NCBI GenBank assembly: GCA_933228675.1 | Contig: OW121744.1 | Location: 115,219,600 to 115,283,599, forward strand | Origin: Stomorhina lunata | Lineage: Eukaryota; Arthropoda; Insecta; Diptera; Rhiniidae | Reading direction: 5' to 3' | Length of the DNA stretch: 64,000 nt | Shown: positions 22,085 through 33,185 of the stretch, one piece after another | How positions within the stretch are numbered: the stretch's first letter is position 1 | Layout of the letters: each line of letters starts with the position of its first letter | The notes under the pieces: generated by a model | Databases searched by the model: none | Seen by the model: only the letters and a program-made list of their open reading frames with translations | Told to the model about the DNA's origin: nothing | Position numbers and translations under genes: made by a program

Positions 22085-22585
22085 TTAGAAAACTCAGGCG
22101 ATCGTCAACTTTTCTATATAAAACAAAGTTGAAAACTTTAAAAAGTAGTTGCTATACTTTGGAGACATGCCAACTTTTTTTTAGAAAACTATACTTAGTT
22201 TTCTAACGTTTGGCAACATGTTTATAAAGTTTAGCAACATCTTTCTAAAGTTTAGCAACATGTTTGTAAAGTTTAGCAACATGTTGGTATAGTTCAGCAA
22301 AATGCTAAAACATGTTTTCTGTAGAAAACAAAGGCTTGGACAATTATTTCGTTTAGAAGTCTAAGGCTAAGGTCCACTTTTCTATAAAAACTTCAGGCGA
22401 TCGCCAACTTTTTTATAGAAAACTCAGACGAACGTTAACTTTTCTATAAAAAAATGGCGTTAGCCTAAGTTTTCTATAGAAAAGTTGGCGTTAGCCTTAG
22501 TTTTTTATAGAAAAGTAGGCGAAAGCCTTAGTTTTCTATAGAAAAGTAGGCGAGATCATCAGTTTTCTATAAAAAAAATTGGCGC
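22085..22585 (+). repeat. CTATAG array E: worn 31-bp units, spacer GTTGGCGTTAGCCTAAG
   Basis: A mix of GGCGATCGCC-, GGCGTTAGCC- and GGCGAAAGCC-type spacers around the CTATAG core, interrupted by the boundary module at 22195-22345. The GTTGGCGTTAGCCTAAG spacer is the reverse complement of array B's spacer, apart from one base. Confidence 0.8.
22195..22345 (+). repeat. Array boundary module, copy 3
   Basis: Five ~23-bp units of AAAGTTTAGCAACATGTTTG type, then AACATGTTTTCTGTAGAAAA and entry into array E. Same order and orientation as 15745-15875 and 17745-17935. Confidence 0.7.
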
Positions 22586-24035
22586 TAGAAAATTTTTTTA
22601 TCAAAGATTTTTATATAAAATATTTTTTTTACAAAAATTTTTCTATAGAAAATTTTTTTATCAAAAATTTTTTTTATCAAAAATTTTTGTATAGAAAATT
22701 TTTTTAACAAAAATTTTTCTTTAAAAAATTTTGTTATCAAAAATTTTTCTAAAGAAAATTTTTTATTAAAAATTTTCTATAGAAAATTTTTTTATCAAAA
22801 ATTTTCTATAGAAAAATTTTTTTATCAAAAATTTTTTTGTATAAATTTTTTTTTATCAAAAATTTTTCTATAGAAAATTTTTTTATCAAAAATTTTTTTA
22901 TAGAATTTTTTTTGTCTATAGAAAATTTTTTTATTAAACATTTTTTTATAGAAAAATTTGTTGAACGAAAGTTTTTCTATAGAAAATTTTTTTTATCAGA
23001 AATTTTTCTATAGAAAATTTTTTTTATCAAAAATTCTTCTGTAGCAAATTTTTTTTTTATCAGAAATTTTTTTTATCAATAATTTTTCTATAGAAAATTT
23101 TTTTTACAAAAATTTTTCTATAGAAAATTTTTTTTACAAAAATTTTTGTACAGAAAAAAAAAAATTTTATAGAAAAATTTTTCTTTTTTTTTAAAAATTT
23201 TTTTATCAAAAATTTTCGAAAGAAAATTTTTTTATCAAAAATTTTCGAAAGAAAATTTTTTTATCAAAAATTTTTTTATAGAAATTTTTTTTTATCAAAA
23301 ATATTTCTATAGAAAATTTTTTTATTAAAATTTTTTTATAGAAAAATTTGTTTAACAAAAGTTTTTCTATAGAAAATTTTTTTATCAGAAATTTTTCTAT
23401 AGAAATTTTTTTTTTTATCAAAAATTCTTCTGTAGCTTTTTTTTTATCAGAAATTTTTTTTATCAAAAATTTTTTCATAGAAAATTTTTTTATCAAAAGT
23501 TTTTGTACAGAAAAAAAAAAATTTTATAGAATTTTTTTTTATCAAAAATTTTTTTATCAAAAATTTTTTTATCAAAAATTTTTTTATAGAAAATTTTTTT
23601 ATCAAAAATTTTTTTATCAAAAATTTTTTTATAGAAAATTTTTTTATCAAAAATTTTTTTATAGAAAATTTTTTTTTATCAAAATTTTTTCTATAAAAAA
23701 TTTTTTTTTTAAATATTTTCATTAAATTTTTTTTATAGACAAATACTTTTATCGAAAATTTTTCTTTAGCAAAAAAATTTTTATCAAACATTTTTCTGTA
23801 GAATAATTTTTCTATAAAAAATTTTTTATCAAAAATTTTTGTATCAAATTATAAAATAAATAATTTTTTAATCAAAAATTTTTCTATAGAAAGTTTTTTA
23901 TCAAAAAATTTTCTATAAAAATTTTTAATCGAGCAAAAATTTTTCTATAGGAGATTTTTTTATCAAACAAATATGTTTCTATAGAAATTTTTTTTATCAA
24001 ACAAAAATTTTTCAACATTTTTTTATCAAAAATTT
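22586..24035 (+). repeat. CTATAG array F: ~30-bp AT-only units, spacer TTTTTTTATCAAAAAT
   Basis: Core TTTTCTATAGAAAA plus a ~16-bp spacer built on TTTTATCAAAAA, with frequent homopolymer-length changes. Some units have lost the core and alternate only TTTTTATCAAAAAT. It is the reverse complement of array L (31150-33185). Open frames of 78-125 residues (KKFLIKKFSIEKF-like) on both strands are repeat translations. Confidence 0.9.
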
Positions 24036-24265
24036 TTTTTCTATAGAAAAGTAGGCGAGAGCCCCAGTTCTCTATAGAAAAGTAGGTGAGAGCCCTAGTT
24101 TTCTATAAAAAAGTATTCGAGAGCCTTAGTTTTCTATAGAAAAGTAGGCTAGAGCCATAGTTTTCTTTAGAAAAGTAGGCGTGAGCCTCTATAGAAAAGT
24201 TGGCGAGAGCCTTTGTTGTTTATATAAAAAATTTGGCGATAGCCTAATTTTTCTATTTAAAGTGT
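24036..24265 (+). repeat. CTATAG array G: 31-bp units, spacer GTAGGCGAGAGCCCTAG
   Basis: About seven units directly continuing array F. The spacer is the reverse complement of array K's spacer (30690-31150) apart from two bases, so F-G and K-L mirror each other in order as well as orientation. Confidence 0.85.
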
Positions 24266-25269
24266 ATTTTCTGATTTTAAAAAATACTTTCTTTAACTTC
24301 AAATATTTATTCCTTTAAACTCAAAATAAATTTTGCAGAACCTTTTTATAAAATTAGCATTTTTTGTCTGTAATTTAAAAACGTGTAAGCAAATAATCAA
24401 AATGTATAAATTTCAATTTTAATTTAGTTTTTCATTTACAGAAAATTAAATTTTTGTCTGATTTTTTTTTGTTAAATTCAGACTTTTTGTGTTCAGTTTT
24501 ATTTGTTTGGGAGAAGGCCATTAACATTGTTCCTTTTTTTTGGTTGTATGCAAAACTATTTTCAGTTGTCATTGTTGCTGGTTGCCAGTCGTCATCAGCA
24601 GCAGCAGCAACAACAACAGAATCATCATCATCCAGTTGCAGCAGCAGCTGCTGAGGCAGTGGCAGCATTCGCTAATACGTTCATCGCCAAATTCCAATTT
24701 CAATTAGCATGAAAAACTATTTACACTGTCTTTCTTCTTAATGGTTGCAATGGATTTGTTGCAAATGGCTATTATTGTTGCTGTTGTTGTTGCTATAGTT
24801 TTTGTCGTTTCATTGGATTCCTGTTTTTTTTTGTAATCTTGTGGAACTATCGCTACATACATACAAATATTTGATATCTCTTCTTCTCTACGAATTGTAG
24901 CAATTTAATTGTAGCAAATATTTTCCAAATGGAGATTTAAAGGATTTAAAACTTTTAGAAGAGGATTTCAATGGATTTTTAGAGAAAGTTTTTTTGAAAA
25001 AACTAGAAATTGCAAGTATAAGCAGTTGAATATTGAGCACTGACAATTTTGGTACAAATTAAAATCAGGATTTACATTTTAAAACGTTAAATAATATTAG
25101 TTAAATTAATTATTTCTTTCTAATCATTGAATTCCTTTAAGGACTGTTTTAATTTTTTAATCATTTCTACCGTTTCTTGATTTCGTTTTTCTATAATTTA
25201 CAAAAACAATTAAAGGAGAAACACTTGACACATTTGTTGGTATGTCGCCGCAGTGTCTGTTGCAACATA
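24266..25269. other. Gap with a CAG/CAA repeat tract
   Basis: Mostly AT-rich. At 24594-24662 there is an opa-like tract (CAGCAGCAGCAGCAACAACA, then CATCATCATCC and GCAGCAGCAGCTGCTGAG). It can be read as polyGln-His-Ala, polySer or polyAla-Thr; no frame is favoured and the flanks are not coding-like. TTGCTGTTGTTGTTGC follows at 24776. No gene assigned. Confidence 0.5.
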
Positions 25270-25280
25270 TAAAGGGTGTT
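25270..25280 (+). repeat. Left terminal inverted repeat around array H
   Basis: TAAAGGGTGTT pairs exactly with AACACCCTTTA at 26931-26941. Similarity continues inward (CCCTCAAC against ACTTCAAG) for about 10 more bases. Confidence 0.5.
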
Positions 25281-25309
25281 CCCTCAACAACAAAACAAAA
25301 CACAACTCG

Positions 25310-26875
25310 AAAAATTTGGTAATCACCAACTTTTCTATAGAAAAATTTGGTGATCACCAACTTTTCTATAGAAAAATTTTATGATCACCAACTTTTCTAT
25401 AGAAAAATTTGGTGATCACCAACTTTTCTATAGAAAAATTTGGTGATCACCAACTTTTCTATAGAAAAATTTGGTGATCACCAACTTTTCTATAGAAAAA
25501 TTTGGTGATCACCAACTTTTCTATAGAAAAATTTGGTGATCACCAACTTTTCTATAGAAAAATTTGGTGATCACCAACTTTTCTATAGAAAAATTTGGTG
25601 ATCACCAACTTTTCTATAGAAAAATTTGGTGATCACCAACTTTTCTATAGAAAAATTTGGTGATCACCAACTTTTCTATAGAAAAATTTGGTGATCACCA
25701 ACTTTTCTATAGAAAAATTTGGTGATCACCAACTTTTCTATAGAAAAATTTGGTGATCACCAACTTTTCTATAGAAAAATTTGGTGATCACCAACTTTTC
25801 TATAGAAAAATTTGGTGATCACCAACTTTTCTATAGAAAAATTTGGTGATCACCAACTTTTCTATAGAAAAATTTGGTGATCACCAACTTTTCTATAGAA
25901 AAATTTGGTGATCACCAACTTTTCTATAGAAAAATTTGGTGATCACCAACTTTTCTATAGAAAAATTTTGTTGGTGATCACCAACTTTTCTATAGAAAAA
26001 TTTTGTTGGTGATCACCAAATTTTTCTATAGAAAAGTTGGTGATCACCAAATTTTTCTATAGAAAAGTTGGTGATCACCAAATTTTTCTATAGAAAAGTT
26101 GGTGATCACCAAATTTTTCTATAGAAAAGTTGGTGATCACCAAATTTTTCTATAGAAAAGTTGGTGATCACCAAATTTTTCTATAGAAAAGTTGGTGATC
26201 ACCAAATTTTTCTATAGAAAAGTTGGTGATCACCAAATTTTTCTATAGAAAAGTTGGTGATCACCAAATTTTTCTATAGAAAAGTTGGTGATCACCAAAT
26301 TTTTCTATAGAAAAGTTGGTGATCACCAAATTTTTCTATAGAAAAGTTGGTGATCACCAAATTTTTCTATAGAAAAGTTGGTGATCACCAAATTTTTCTA
26401 TAGAAAAGTTGGTGATCACCAAATTTTTCTATAGAAAAGTTGGTGATCACCAAATTTTTCTATAGAAAATTTGGTGATCACCAAATTTTTCTATAGAAAA
26501 GTTGGTGATCACCAAATTTTTCTATAGAAAAGTTGGTGATCACCAAATTTTTCTATAGAAAAGTTGGTGATCACCAAATTTTTCTATAGAAAAGTTGGTG
26601 ATCACCAAATTTTTTTATAGAAAAATTTGGTGATCACCAACTTTTCTATAGAAAAATTTGGTGATCACCAACTTTTCCATAGAAAAATTTGGTGATCACC
26701 AACTTTTCCAAAGAAAAATTTGGTGATCACCAACTTTTCCAAAGAAAAATTTGGTGATCACCAACTTTTCCAAAGAAAAATTTGGTGATCACCAACTTTT
26801 CCAAAGAAAAATTTGGTGATCACCAACTTTTCCAAAGAAAAATTTGGTGATCACCAATGTTTTCTATAGAGAAGT
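25310..26875. repeat. CTATAG array H: 31-bp double-palindrome units, flipped twice
   Basis: About 50 units of core TTTTCTATAGAAAA plus spacer ATTTGGTGATCACCAAC, the latter containing the perfect palindrome TTGGTGATCACCAA. Orientation, shown by which side carries AAATTT or AAGTT, is forward at 25310-25970, reverse at about 26010-26610 and forward again at 26620-26860. At the first switch two units carry extra bases (AAATTTTGTTGGTGATC). The last units have CTATAG changed to CCAAAG and homogenised over six or so copies. Confidence 0.95.
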
Positions 26876-26930
26876 TTTGAAAATTTGACAATTGCTTTAA
26901 TCTTTTAATCCATTTAATTGCTCTTGAAGT

Positions 26931-26941
26931 AACACCCTTTA
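26931..26941 (-). repeat. Right terminal inverted repeat around array H
   Basis: AACACCCTTTA, exact inverse of 25270-25280. The pair brackets array H at 30 bp on the left and 56 bp on the right. No clear target-site duplication is visible outside. Confidence 0.5.
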
Positions 26942-27620
26942 GCAAATACTCGTGTCCATATTCTTAAAACATTCATTTGCTATTCTTGGCTGCACAGCTC
27001 CGTAGAAAAGTGTGCCCGGTGGTATTATTTTTCCTGTTCTCTTGACTTGACTTGATGCTTTAATTTGCCTTTAATGTCTTTATCATCCACTTGGATGAAA
27101 ATTAATTATCAACGTTGCGTTTCATTTATTACGAGTATGAGAAGACAATTTTGCCTTTCGTTGTTCTACAATTTCTTACAAAATTTTTATCTGTTTCAGC
27201 TGCTGACGCTGACGTTACTGGGGCTCCTCTACCGGCTGCCGTGATTCATTTAAGAGATAGATCTACATAAATTGTATGTCGTTGACTTATCGTTTTGAGT
27301 TTTTGTGTTTTTTGTTTTTGTTCTTTTGGTGAATTGTCCTCAAATTACAGCAAATTTGTAATTAAAAATGTTGCCATTATTTTCCAATGAATTTTGTATG
27401 CAAAAACGTTTTGTTACACCTTCAGCGGATATGATTTCGTTGGAATTGTTTAAGAAACGCAATTACTTTATGAATATTTTAAAAATTTTGCTAATTTAAA
27501 TGTTGGAATGGATGATTGCGAGGGTGTTCAAGTAGAAAATTAATTGGATTGTAATAAAATGTTTATGGCAAATAAGAAAAGATAATACTTGATACAGTTT
27601 TCTTAAATAACATTGATGAC
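26942..27620. other. Gap between arrays H and I
   Basis: Apart from the candidate exon at 27200-27270, ordinary AT-rich sequence with short T-rich runs. Confidence 0.45.
27200..27270 (+). CDS. Candidate 3'-terminal coding exon (unidentified)
   Basis: After a good acceptor (TTTTTATCTGTTTCAG/) a GC-rich block of about 70 bp stands out from very AT-rich DNA. With two bases completing a split codon it reads ADADVTGAPLPAAVIHLRDR-S-T and then TAA at 27268-27270. The composition change and acceptor suggest an exon; the peptide belongs to no family I recognise, and no partner exon is visible. Other frames close sooner or are less protein-like. It could equally be a conserved non-coding block. Confidence 0.2.
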
Positions 27621-28835
27621 GTCTTTAGTTTTTTATAGAGAAAATAACGATCGCTTAAGTATTCTATAGAAAAAGCTAATGATCTTTTGAGATTGCTTTT
27701 GAAAAGTTGAGGATCGCTTTAGTTTCCTATAGAAAAATTGGTGATCGCCCGAGTTTTCTAAAAAAAAGTTGGCGATCGCCTGAGTTTTCTATAGAAAAGT
27801 TGGTGATCGCCTGAGTTTTCTATAGAAAAGTTGGCGATCGCCTGAGTTTTCTATAGAAAAGTTGGCGATCGCCTGAGTTTTCTATAGAAAAGTTGGCGAT
27901 CGCCTGAGTTTTCTATTGAAAAGTTGGCGATCGCCTGAGTTTTCTATAGAAAAGTTGGCGATCGCCTGAGTTTTCTATAGAAAAGTTGGCGATCGCCTGA
28001 GTTTTCTATAGAAAAGTTGGCGATCGCCTGAGTTTTCTATAGAAAAGTTGGCGATCGCCTGAGTTTTCTATAGAAAAGTTGGCGATCGCCTGAGTTTTCT
28101 ATAGAAAAGTTGGCGATCGCCTGAGTTTTCTATAGAAAAATTGGTGATCGCCTGAGTTTTCTATAGAAAAGTTGGCGATCGCCTGAGTTTTCTATAGAAA
28201 AGTTGGCGATCGCCTGAGTTTTCTATAGAAAAGTTGGCGATCGCCTGAGTTTTCTATAGAAAAGTTGGCGATCGCCTGAGTTTTCTATAGAAAAGTTGGC
28301 GATTGCCTGAGTTTTCTATAGAAAAGTTTGCGATCGATGATCACCTGATTTTCTATAAAAAGTTGAAGATCGCATTTATTTTCTATAGAAAAGTTTACGA
28401 TCACCTTAACTTTCTGTATGATCGCCTTAATTTTCTCAAGAAAATTTACCGATCGCTTTAATTTTTTTTAAAATAGTTGACGATCGGGTGACTTTTCTCT
28501 AGAAAAGTTAGCGATTGCCTGAGTTTTCTTTAGAAAAGTTGGCGATCGCCTGAGTTTTCTATAGAAAATATGACTATCACTAAATTTTCTATAGAAAAGT
28601 TGACGATCGCCTTAATATTCAATAAAAAAGTTAACGATCGTCTTAGTTTTCTATAGAAAAGTTGACGATCACCTAATTTTCTATAAAAAACTTGAAGATC
28701 GCCTTTATTTTCTATAGAAAAGTTAACGATGACCTTAATTTTCTTTATGATCGCCTTAATTTTCTCAAGAAAATTTACTGATCGCTTTAATTTTTTTAGA
28801 ATAGTTGACGATCGCCTGATTTTCCATACATTCCA
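27621..28835 (+). repeat. CTATAG array I: 31-bp units, spacer GTTGGCGATCGCCTGAG
   Basis: Like array D, each unit holds two palindromes, TTTTCTATAGAAAA and GGCGATCGCC. Units at 27770-28330 are nearly uniform. 28335-28835 is worn and contains a ~300-bp near-duplication: GAAAAGTTTACGATCACCTT near 28385 and GAAAAGTTAACGATGACCTT near 28717, each followed by ATGATCGCCTTAATTTTCTC. Confidence 0.95.
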
Positions 28836-30689
28836 TTTCCATTTGATTCTGTACTTTAATTTTTCTCATGTTTTTTTTTTGTCTCAGAAAAACTACAAAA
28901 AAACAAAAATGAAATAAAAACTTTGATTTCATTAAAGCTCCGGTTATTGACCATTATTTGTCCAACTTTTTAATCAAACAGATTTCATTAGAATTTTTTT
29001 TGTTGTCAACTAAATCAACATTCATCCCAAACTCCAGAGGTGAAGATCTCAAGGCCTGTATTTTTGAGGGCCTGTAGCAGAAATTAAATATAATAGACGT
29101 GTATCGACCTCGTTTTTTATAAGTATTTATTACCTACTTATAATCCATGAGCGAAGTTTTCGAGATTTTGAGGCAGCATTTCCAAATTATGCTTCTTCAA
29201 TGGCCAAAATCGGGAGATTAAAGAAGAGCAACAACATACTCTCCGTGTCTGAAAGATCATAAGAGAGCAGATGTCTAATTTTGTGAGCAACATGTGTGAG
29301 TGAAAGAGTATAAGCGCCCATGGGTGGTGTTTTGTTGATGACTGGTTTTGATGAAGTAGGATCGGAAAATGCCGTATTCCCAATTTTGACTATTTTAAGG
29401 CTGGAAATACAAAATATTTTTCTCTTTTTGGTTCAGGATTCAAGAGAGCATGTGTGTGTGTATAATTTTAGTTGCAACATATTTGTTCATACATGTTGTA
29501 GTAGTTGTTTCTTTAGGTATTTCTTTTATTTTTTTTTTTGTATTTGTTGTCTCCATTTGGAGGACGACAGGTGATTGACATATTGTGATTACGTTTGCTG
29601 TTAGTTTTTCTAAAATAAAAATGTTGTTCTCAGGCTAATGAAATTTCATAGCAAAAAAACGAGAAAAAAATCACCCGAAACTTTTGAACACAAAAATTCT
29701 GGGGAAATATCAAAACTAAAGAACAAACTTTAGTTGACATGAGTATTAATTAAACTGAGAACTGAGTGTCGGATTAATTAAATTTTGAAATTTGTTTATT
29801 ATAGATGATGAAAAGAACTGATCAGGTAAATATTGTAAATGGAAGAATGAACTAGTATAGAAATATTTGAAGTTCAAATTGAAGTTGAAAAGAAAAAATT
29901 AAAATTTTTTATATAAAAACTGAAAGTTTTTTATAGAAAAGTTGGGGGAGCTTTAGTTTTCTATAAAAAATTTGGTGACAGCTTGTGTTTTCTTTAGAAG
30001 AATTAGCCTGAAAAGTGTATAATAACGCAATTTTATTACATAATTCTCCTATTTTATTTCATAACTCTCTATAATAAATTGAATTTATGTTTAAAATAAT
30101 CTAAAGTTATTTTTCAAAAAATAATATCACAAATTCCAACCAAATTTAATTTAAACTTATTCGTTAAAATATCAAAAAGCACAATGGACAAAAAACAAAA
30201 TAAAAACTTATACATTTTTATTATTAACTTATATAAAACAACAATAACAATATTCCAGCAAAGAAAAAAAAGAAAAATTGTGAAAGGAAAATTATGTTCA
30301 TATAAAAATTTTCCGGCTTTTTTTGGAAAATATTTAAACAAACAAACGGAATAAGATAAACAAATGAAATTATTAAAATTAAATAAAATCACGCTGCCTA
30401 TTCCATGACTGTCTGCCGCAGAAGTGGGTAAAGGGAGGGATTGATGTAACCAGCGAGGGAAATAATAGTCATAGTCAGCCAGTTTGTCTGGAAAAAAAGT
30501 CAGCAAAAAAAATTCTACAAATATATTTATGCAAATGGAATTTAATGAAATTATTTCAACTTTTGTTTAAGCTGAAAAAATTATAATAAAAACAATAAGA
30601 TTTATCAAAAAACGGTAAACAATTCAAAACAAAAGTCCTTTAAAAAATTATTCAAAATTAAGTAAATGCCTTAAAGTATGCTATATTTT
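28836..30689. other. Gap between arrays I and K
   Basis: Mostly AT-rich, with two or three worn CTATAG units at 29925-30000. Overlapping open frames at 29138-29383 (minus) and 29320-29574 (plus) match nothing known to me. The candidate exon at 30398-30487 is listed separately. Confidence 0.45.
30398..30487 (-). CDS. Candidate 3'-terminal exon encoding a membrane segment (unidentified)
   Basis: On the minus strand a strong acceptor, TGCTGACTTTTTTTCCAG/, precedes a block of roughly 50 percent GC. In phase 0 from 30487 it encodes TNWLTMTIISLAGYINPSLY and then P-L-L-R-Q-T-V-M-E, with TAG at 30398-30400. The hydrophobic run LTMTIISLAGYI followed by NPSLY resembles TM7 (NPxxY) of a rhodopsin-type receptor, but nine residues later the frame stops, unusually early, and 29 residues are too few to assign a family. 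A longer open frame (30114-30506) uses another phase and becomes low-complexity downstream. Confidence 0.25.
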   Translation of the reverse strand, partial: TNWLTMTIISLAGYINPSLYPLLRQTVME

Positions 30690-31150
30690 TATAAACTAAG
30701 GCTTTCGCTAATTTTTCAACAGAAAGCTAAGGTTCTCGTTAACTATTCTATAGAAAACTAAGACTCTCGCCAACTTTTCTATAGAAAATTAAAGTACTCG
30801 CCATCTTTTCTACAGAAAACTAAAGCTCTTGCCAACTTTTCTATAGAAAACTAAGGCTCTCGCCAACTTTTAAGGCTTAACTCCTACTTTTCTATAGAAA
30901 ACTAAGACGTTCGTCAACTCTTCTATAGAAACTAAGGCTTTCGCCAACTTTTCAATAGAAAACTAAGGTTCTCGCCAATATTTTTTGTGAAAATTTTCGA
31001 AAATTTAAGAAAAAATTTTGTAGAAAATTTATAGGAAAATTTTTAATAAACAAATTTCTACAGAAAACTAAAGCTCTTGCCAACTTTTCTATGGAAAACT
31101 AAGGCTTTCGCCAACTTTTCTATAGAAAACTTAGGCTCTCGCCAATATTT
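30690..31150 (+). repeat. CTATAG array K: 31-bp units, spacer CTAAGGCTCTCGCCAAC
   Basis: Worn units of core TTTTCTATAGAAAA plus a 17-bp spacer, interrupted by AT-rich material at 30980-31055. The spacer is essentially array G's in reverse. It runs straight into array L. Confidence 0.85.
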
Positions 31151-33185
31151 TTTTTTGAAAATTTTCGAAAACTTAAAAAAAAAGTTTTGTAGAAATTTTA
31201 TAGAAAAATTTTTAATAAAAAAATTTTTATTAAAAAAATTTTCTAAACAAAAATTTTTATTAAAAAAATTTCTGCTAAAAAAATTTTTGATAAAAAAATT
31301 TTCTTTAGAATAAATAAAAAAAATTTATATAGAAAATATTTTGATAAACAAAATTTTGTATAGAAAATTTTTTGACAAAAAAAATTTTCAATGGAAAATT
31401 TTTTAATAAAAAAAATTTTGTATAGAAAAATTTGTGATAAAAAAATTTTGTATAGAAAAAATTTTGTTAAAAAAGTTTTCTACAGAAAAAATTTTAATAA
31501 AAAAACTTTTTGATAAAAAAAATTTCTATGAAATAAATTTAGATATTTTCTATAGAAATAAAAAAATTATAAAAAATTTCTGATAAAATTTTTTTTTTAA
31601 AAGAATTTTTGGTAAATAAATTTTCTATAGAAAAATTTTTGCTAAAAAAATTTTCTATAGAAAAATTTTGATAAAAGATTTTCTATAGAAAAATTTTGAT
31701 AAAAAAATTTCTATAGAAAAATTTTTGTTTGATAACAAAATTTTCTACAAAAAAATTTTTGATAAAAAAATTTACTTTAGAAACATTTTTGATAAAAAAG
31801 TTTTCTATAAAAAAATTTTTGAAAAAAGAATTTATTTTATATTAAAATTTTTGATAAAAAAAGTTTCTATAGAAAAATGTTTGACAAAAAGATTTTCTAT
31901 AGTAAAAGTTCTGATAAAAAAATTTTCTAGTTTTTGATAAAAGTTTTCTATAGCAAAATTTTTATAAAAAAATTTTCCGTGGAAAAATTTTTGATAAACA
32001 AATTTTCTATACAAAAACTTTGTTGAAATAATTTTCTATAGAACAATTTTTGATAAAAAATTTTTCTACAGAAAAATTTTTAATAAAAAAAAATTTTCTA
32101 TGAACATTTTTTTTGAAAAAAAAAAAAAAAAAAAATTTTTGATAAAAAAATTTTAAATAGAAACATTTTTGATAAAAAAAATTTTCGATAGAAAAATTTT
32201 TGATAAAAAAATTTGCTATGGAAAAATTTCTATAGAAGAAAAAAAATTTTCGTTAAAAAAATTTTTAGTAAAACAAATTTTTTATAAAAAAATTTTTGAT
32301 AAAAACAATTTTCTAAAGAAAATTTCTCATAGAAAATTTTTGATAAAAAAAATTTCTATAGAAAAATTTTTAATAAAAAATTTTCTGTAAAAAAAGTTTG
32401 ATAAAAAAATTTTCTTTACAAAAATTTTTGATAAAAAAATTTTTATAGAAAAGTTTTAATAAAAAAATGTTCTATGAAAAAAATTTTCTATAAAAAAATT
32501 TTCTATAGAAAAATTTTTGATAAAAAAATTTTTACAGAAAAAATTTTGATAAAAAAAATTTTCTATAGAAAAATTTTTGATAAAAAAATTTTCTAGAGAA
32601 AAATTTTTGATAAAAAAATTTTATATAGAAAAATTTTTGATAAAAAATTTTATATAGAAAAATTTTTGATAAAAAATTTTATATAGAAAAATTTTTGATA
32701 AAAAATTTTATATAGAAAAATTTTTGATAAAAAAATTTCTATAGAAAAATTTTGATAAAAAAACTTTCTTTAGAAAAATTTTGATAAAAACATTTTCTAT
32801 AAAAAATTTTTATATAGAAAAATTTTTGATAAAAAAATTTTCTATAGATAAATTATTGATATAAAAATTTAGTCTATTTTTTGATAAAAAAAATTTTCTA
32901 TAGAAATAATTTTGATAAAACAATTTTCCATTGAAACATTCTTGATAAAAATTTTTCTATAGAAAATTTTTTGATAAAAAATTTTCTTTAGAAAAAATTT
33001 GCTAAAAAATTTTCTTTGGAAAAAATTTGCTAAAAAATTTTCTTTAGAAAAAATTTGCTAAAAAATTGTCTATAATAAAATTGTTGATAAAAAAATTTTC
33101 TATAGAAAAATTTTTGATAAAATAAATTTTTCATAAAAAAATTTTCTATAGAAAAATTTTTGATAAAAAAATTTATATTTTTCTG
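31151..33185 (+). repeat. CTATAG array L: ~30-bp AT-only units, spacer ATTTTTGATAAAAAAA
   Basis: Core TTTTCTATAGAAAA plus a ~16-bp spacer built on TTTTTGATAAAA, the reverse complement of array F. Highly variable in homopolymer length; many units have CTTTAG, CTATAA or TATATAG cores. Lys/Phe-rich open frames (31077-31313, 31725-31937, 32169-32390 and others) are artefacts of the repeat. Confidence 0.9.

Noticed and set aside
23206..23791. Frames of 96-125 codons rich in Lys, Phe, Ile on both strands
   Set aside because: Direct translations of the TTTTATCAAAAATTTTTCTATAG-type repeat.
24503..24712. PolyGln-His-Ala frame suggestive of a transcription-factor exon
   Set aside because: All three frames across the CAG/CAA tract are open and none continues into protein-like sequence; a simple repeat is the safer reading.
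30114..30506. 130-codon minus-strand frame
   Set aside because: Only the first ~35 codons lie in the GC-richer block, in a different phase from the better exon candidate; the rest is low-complexity Phe/Ile/Leu/Lys.
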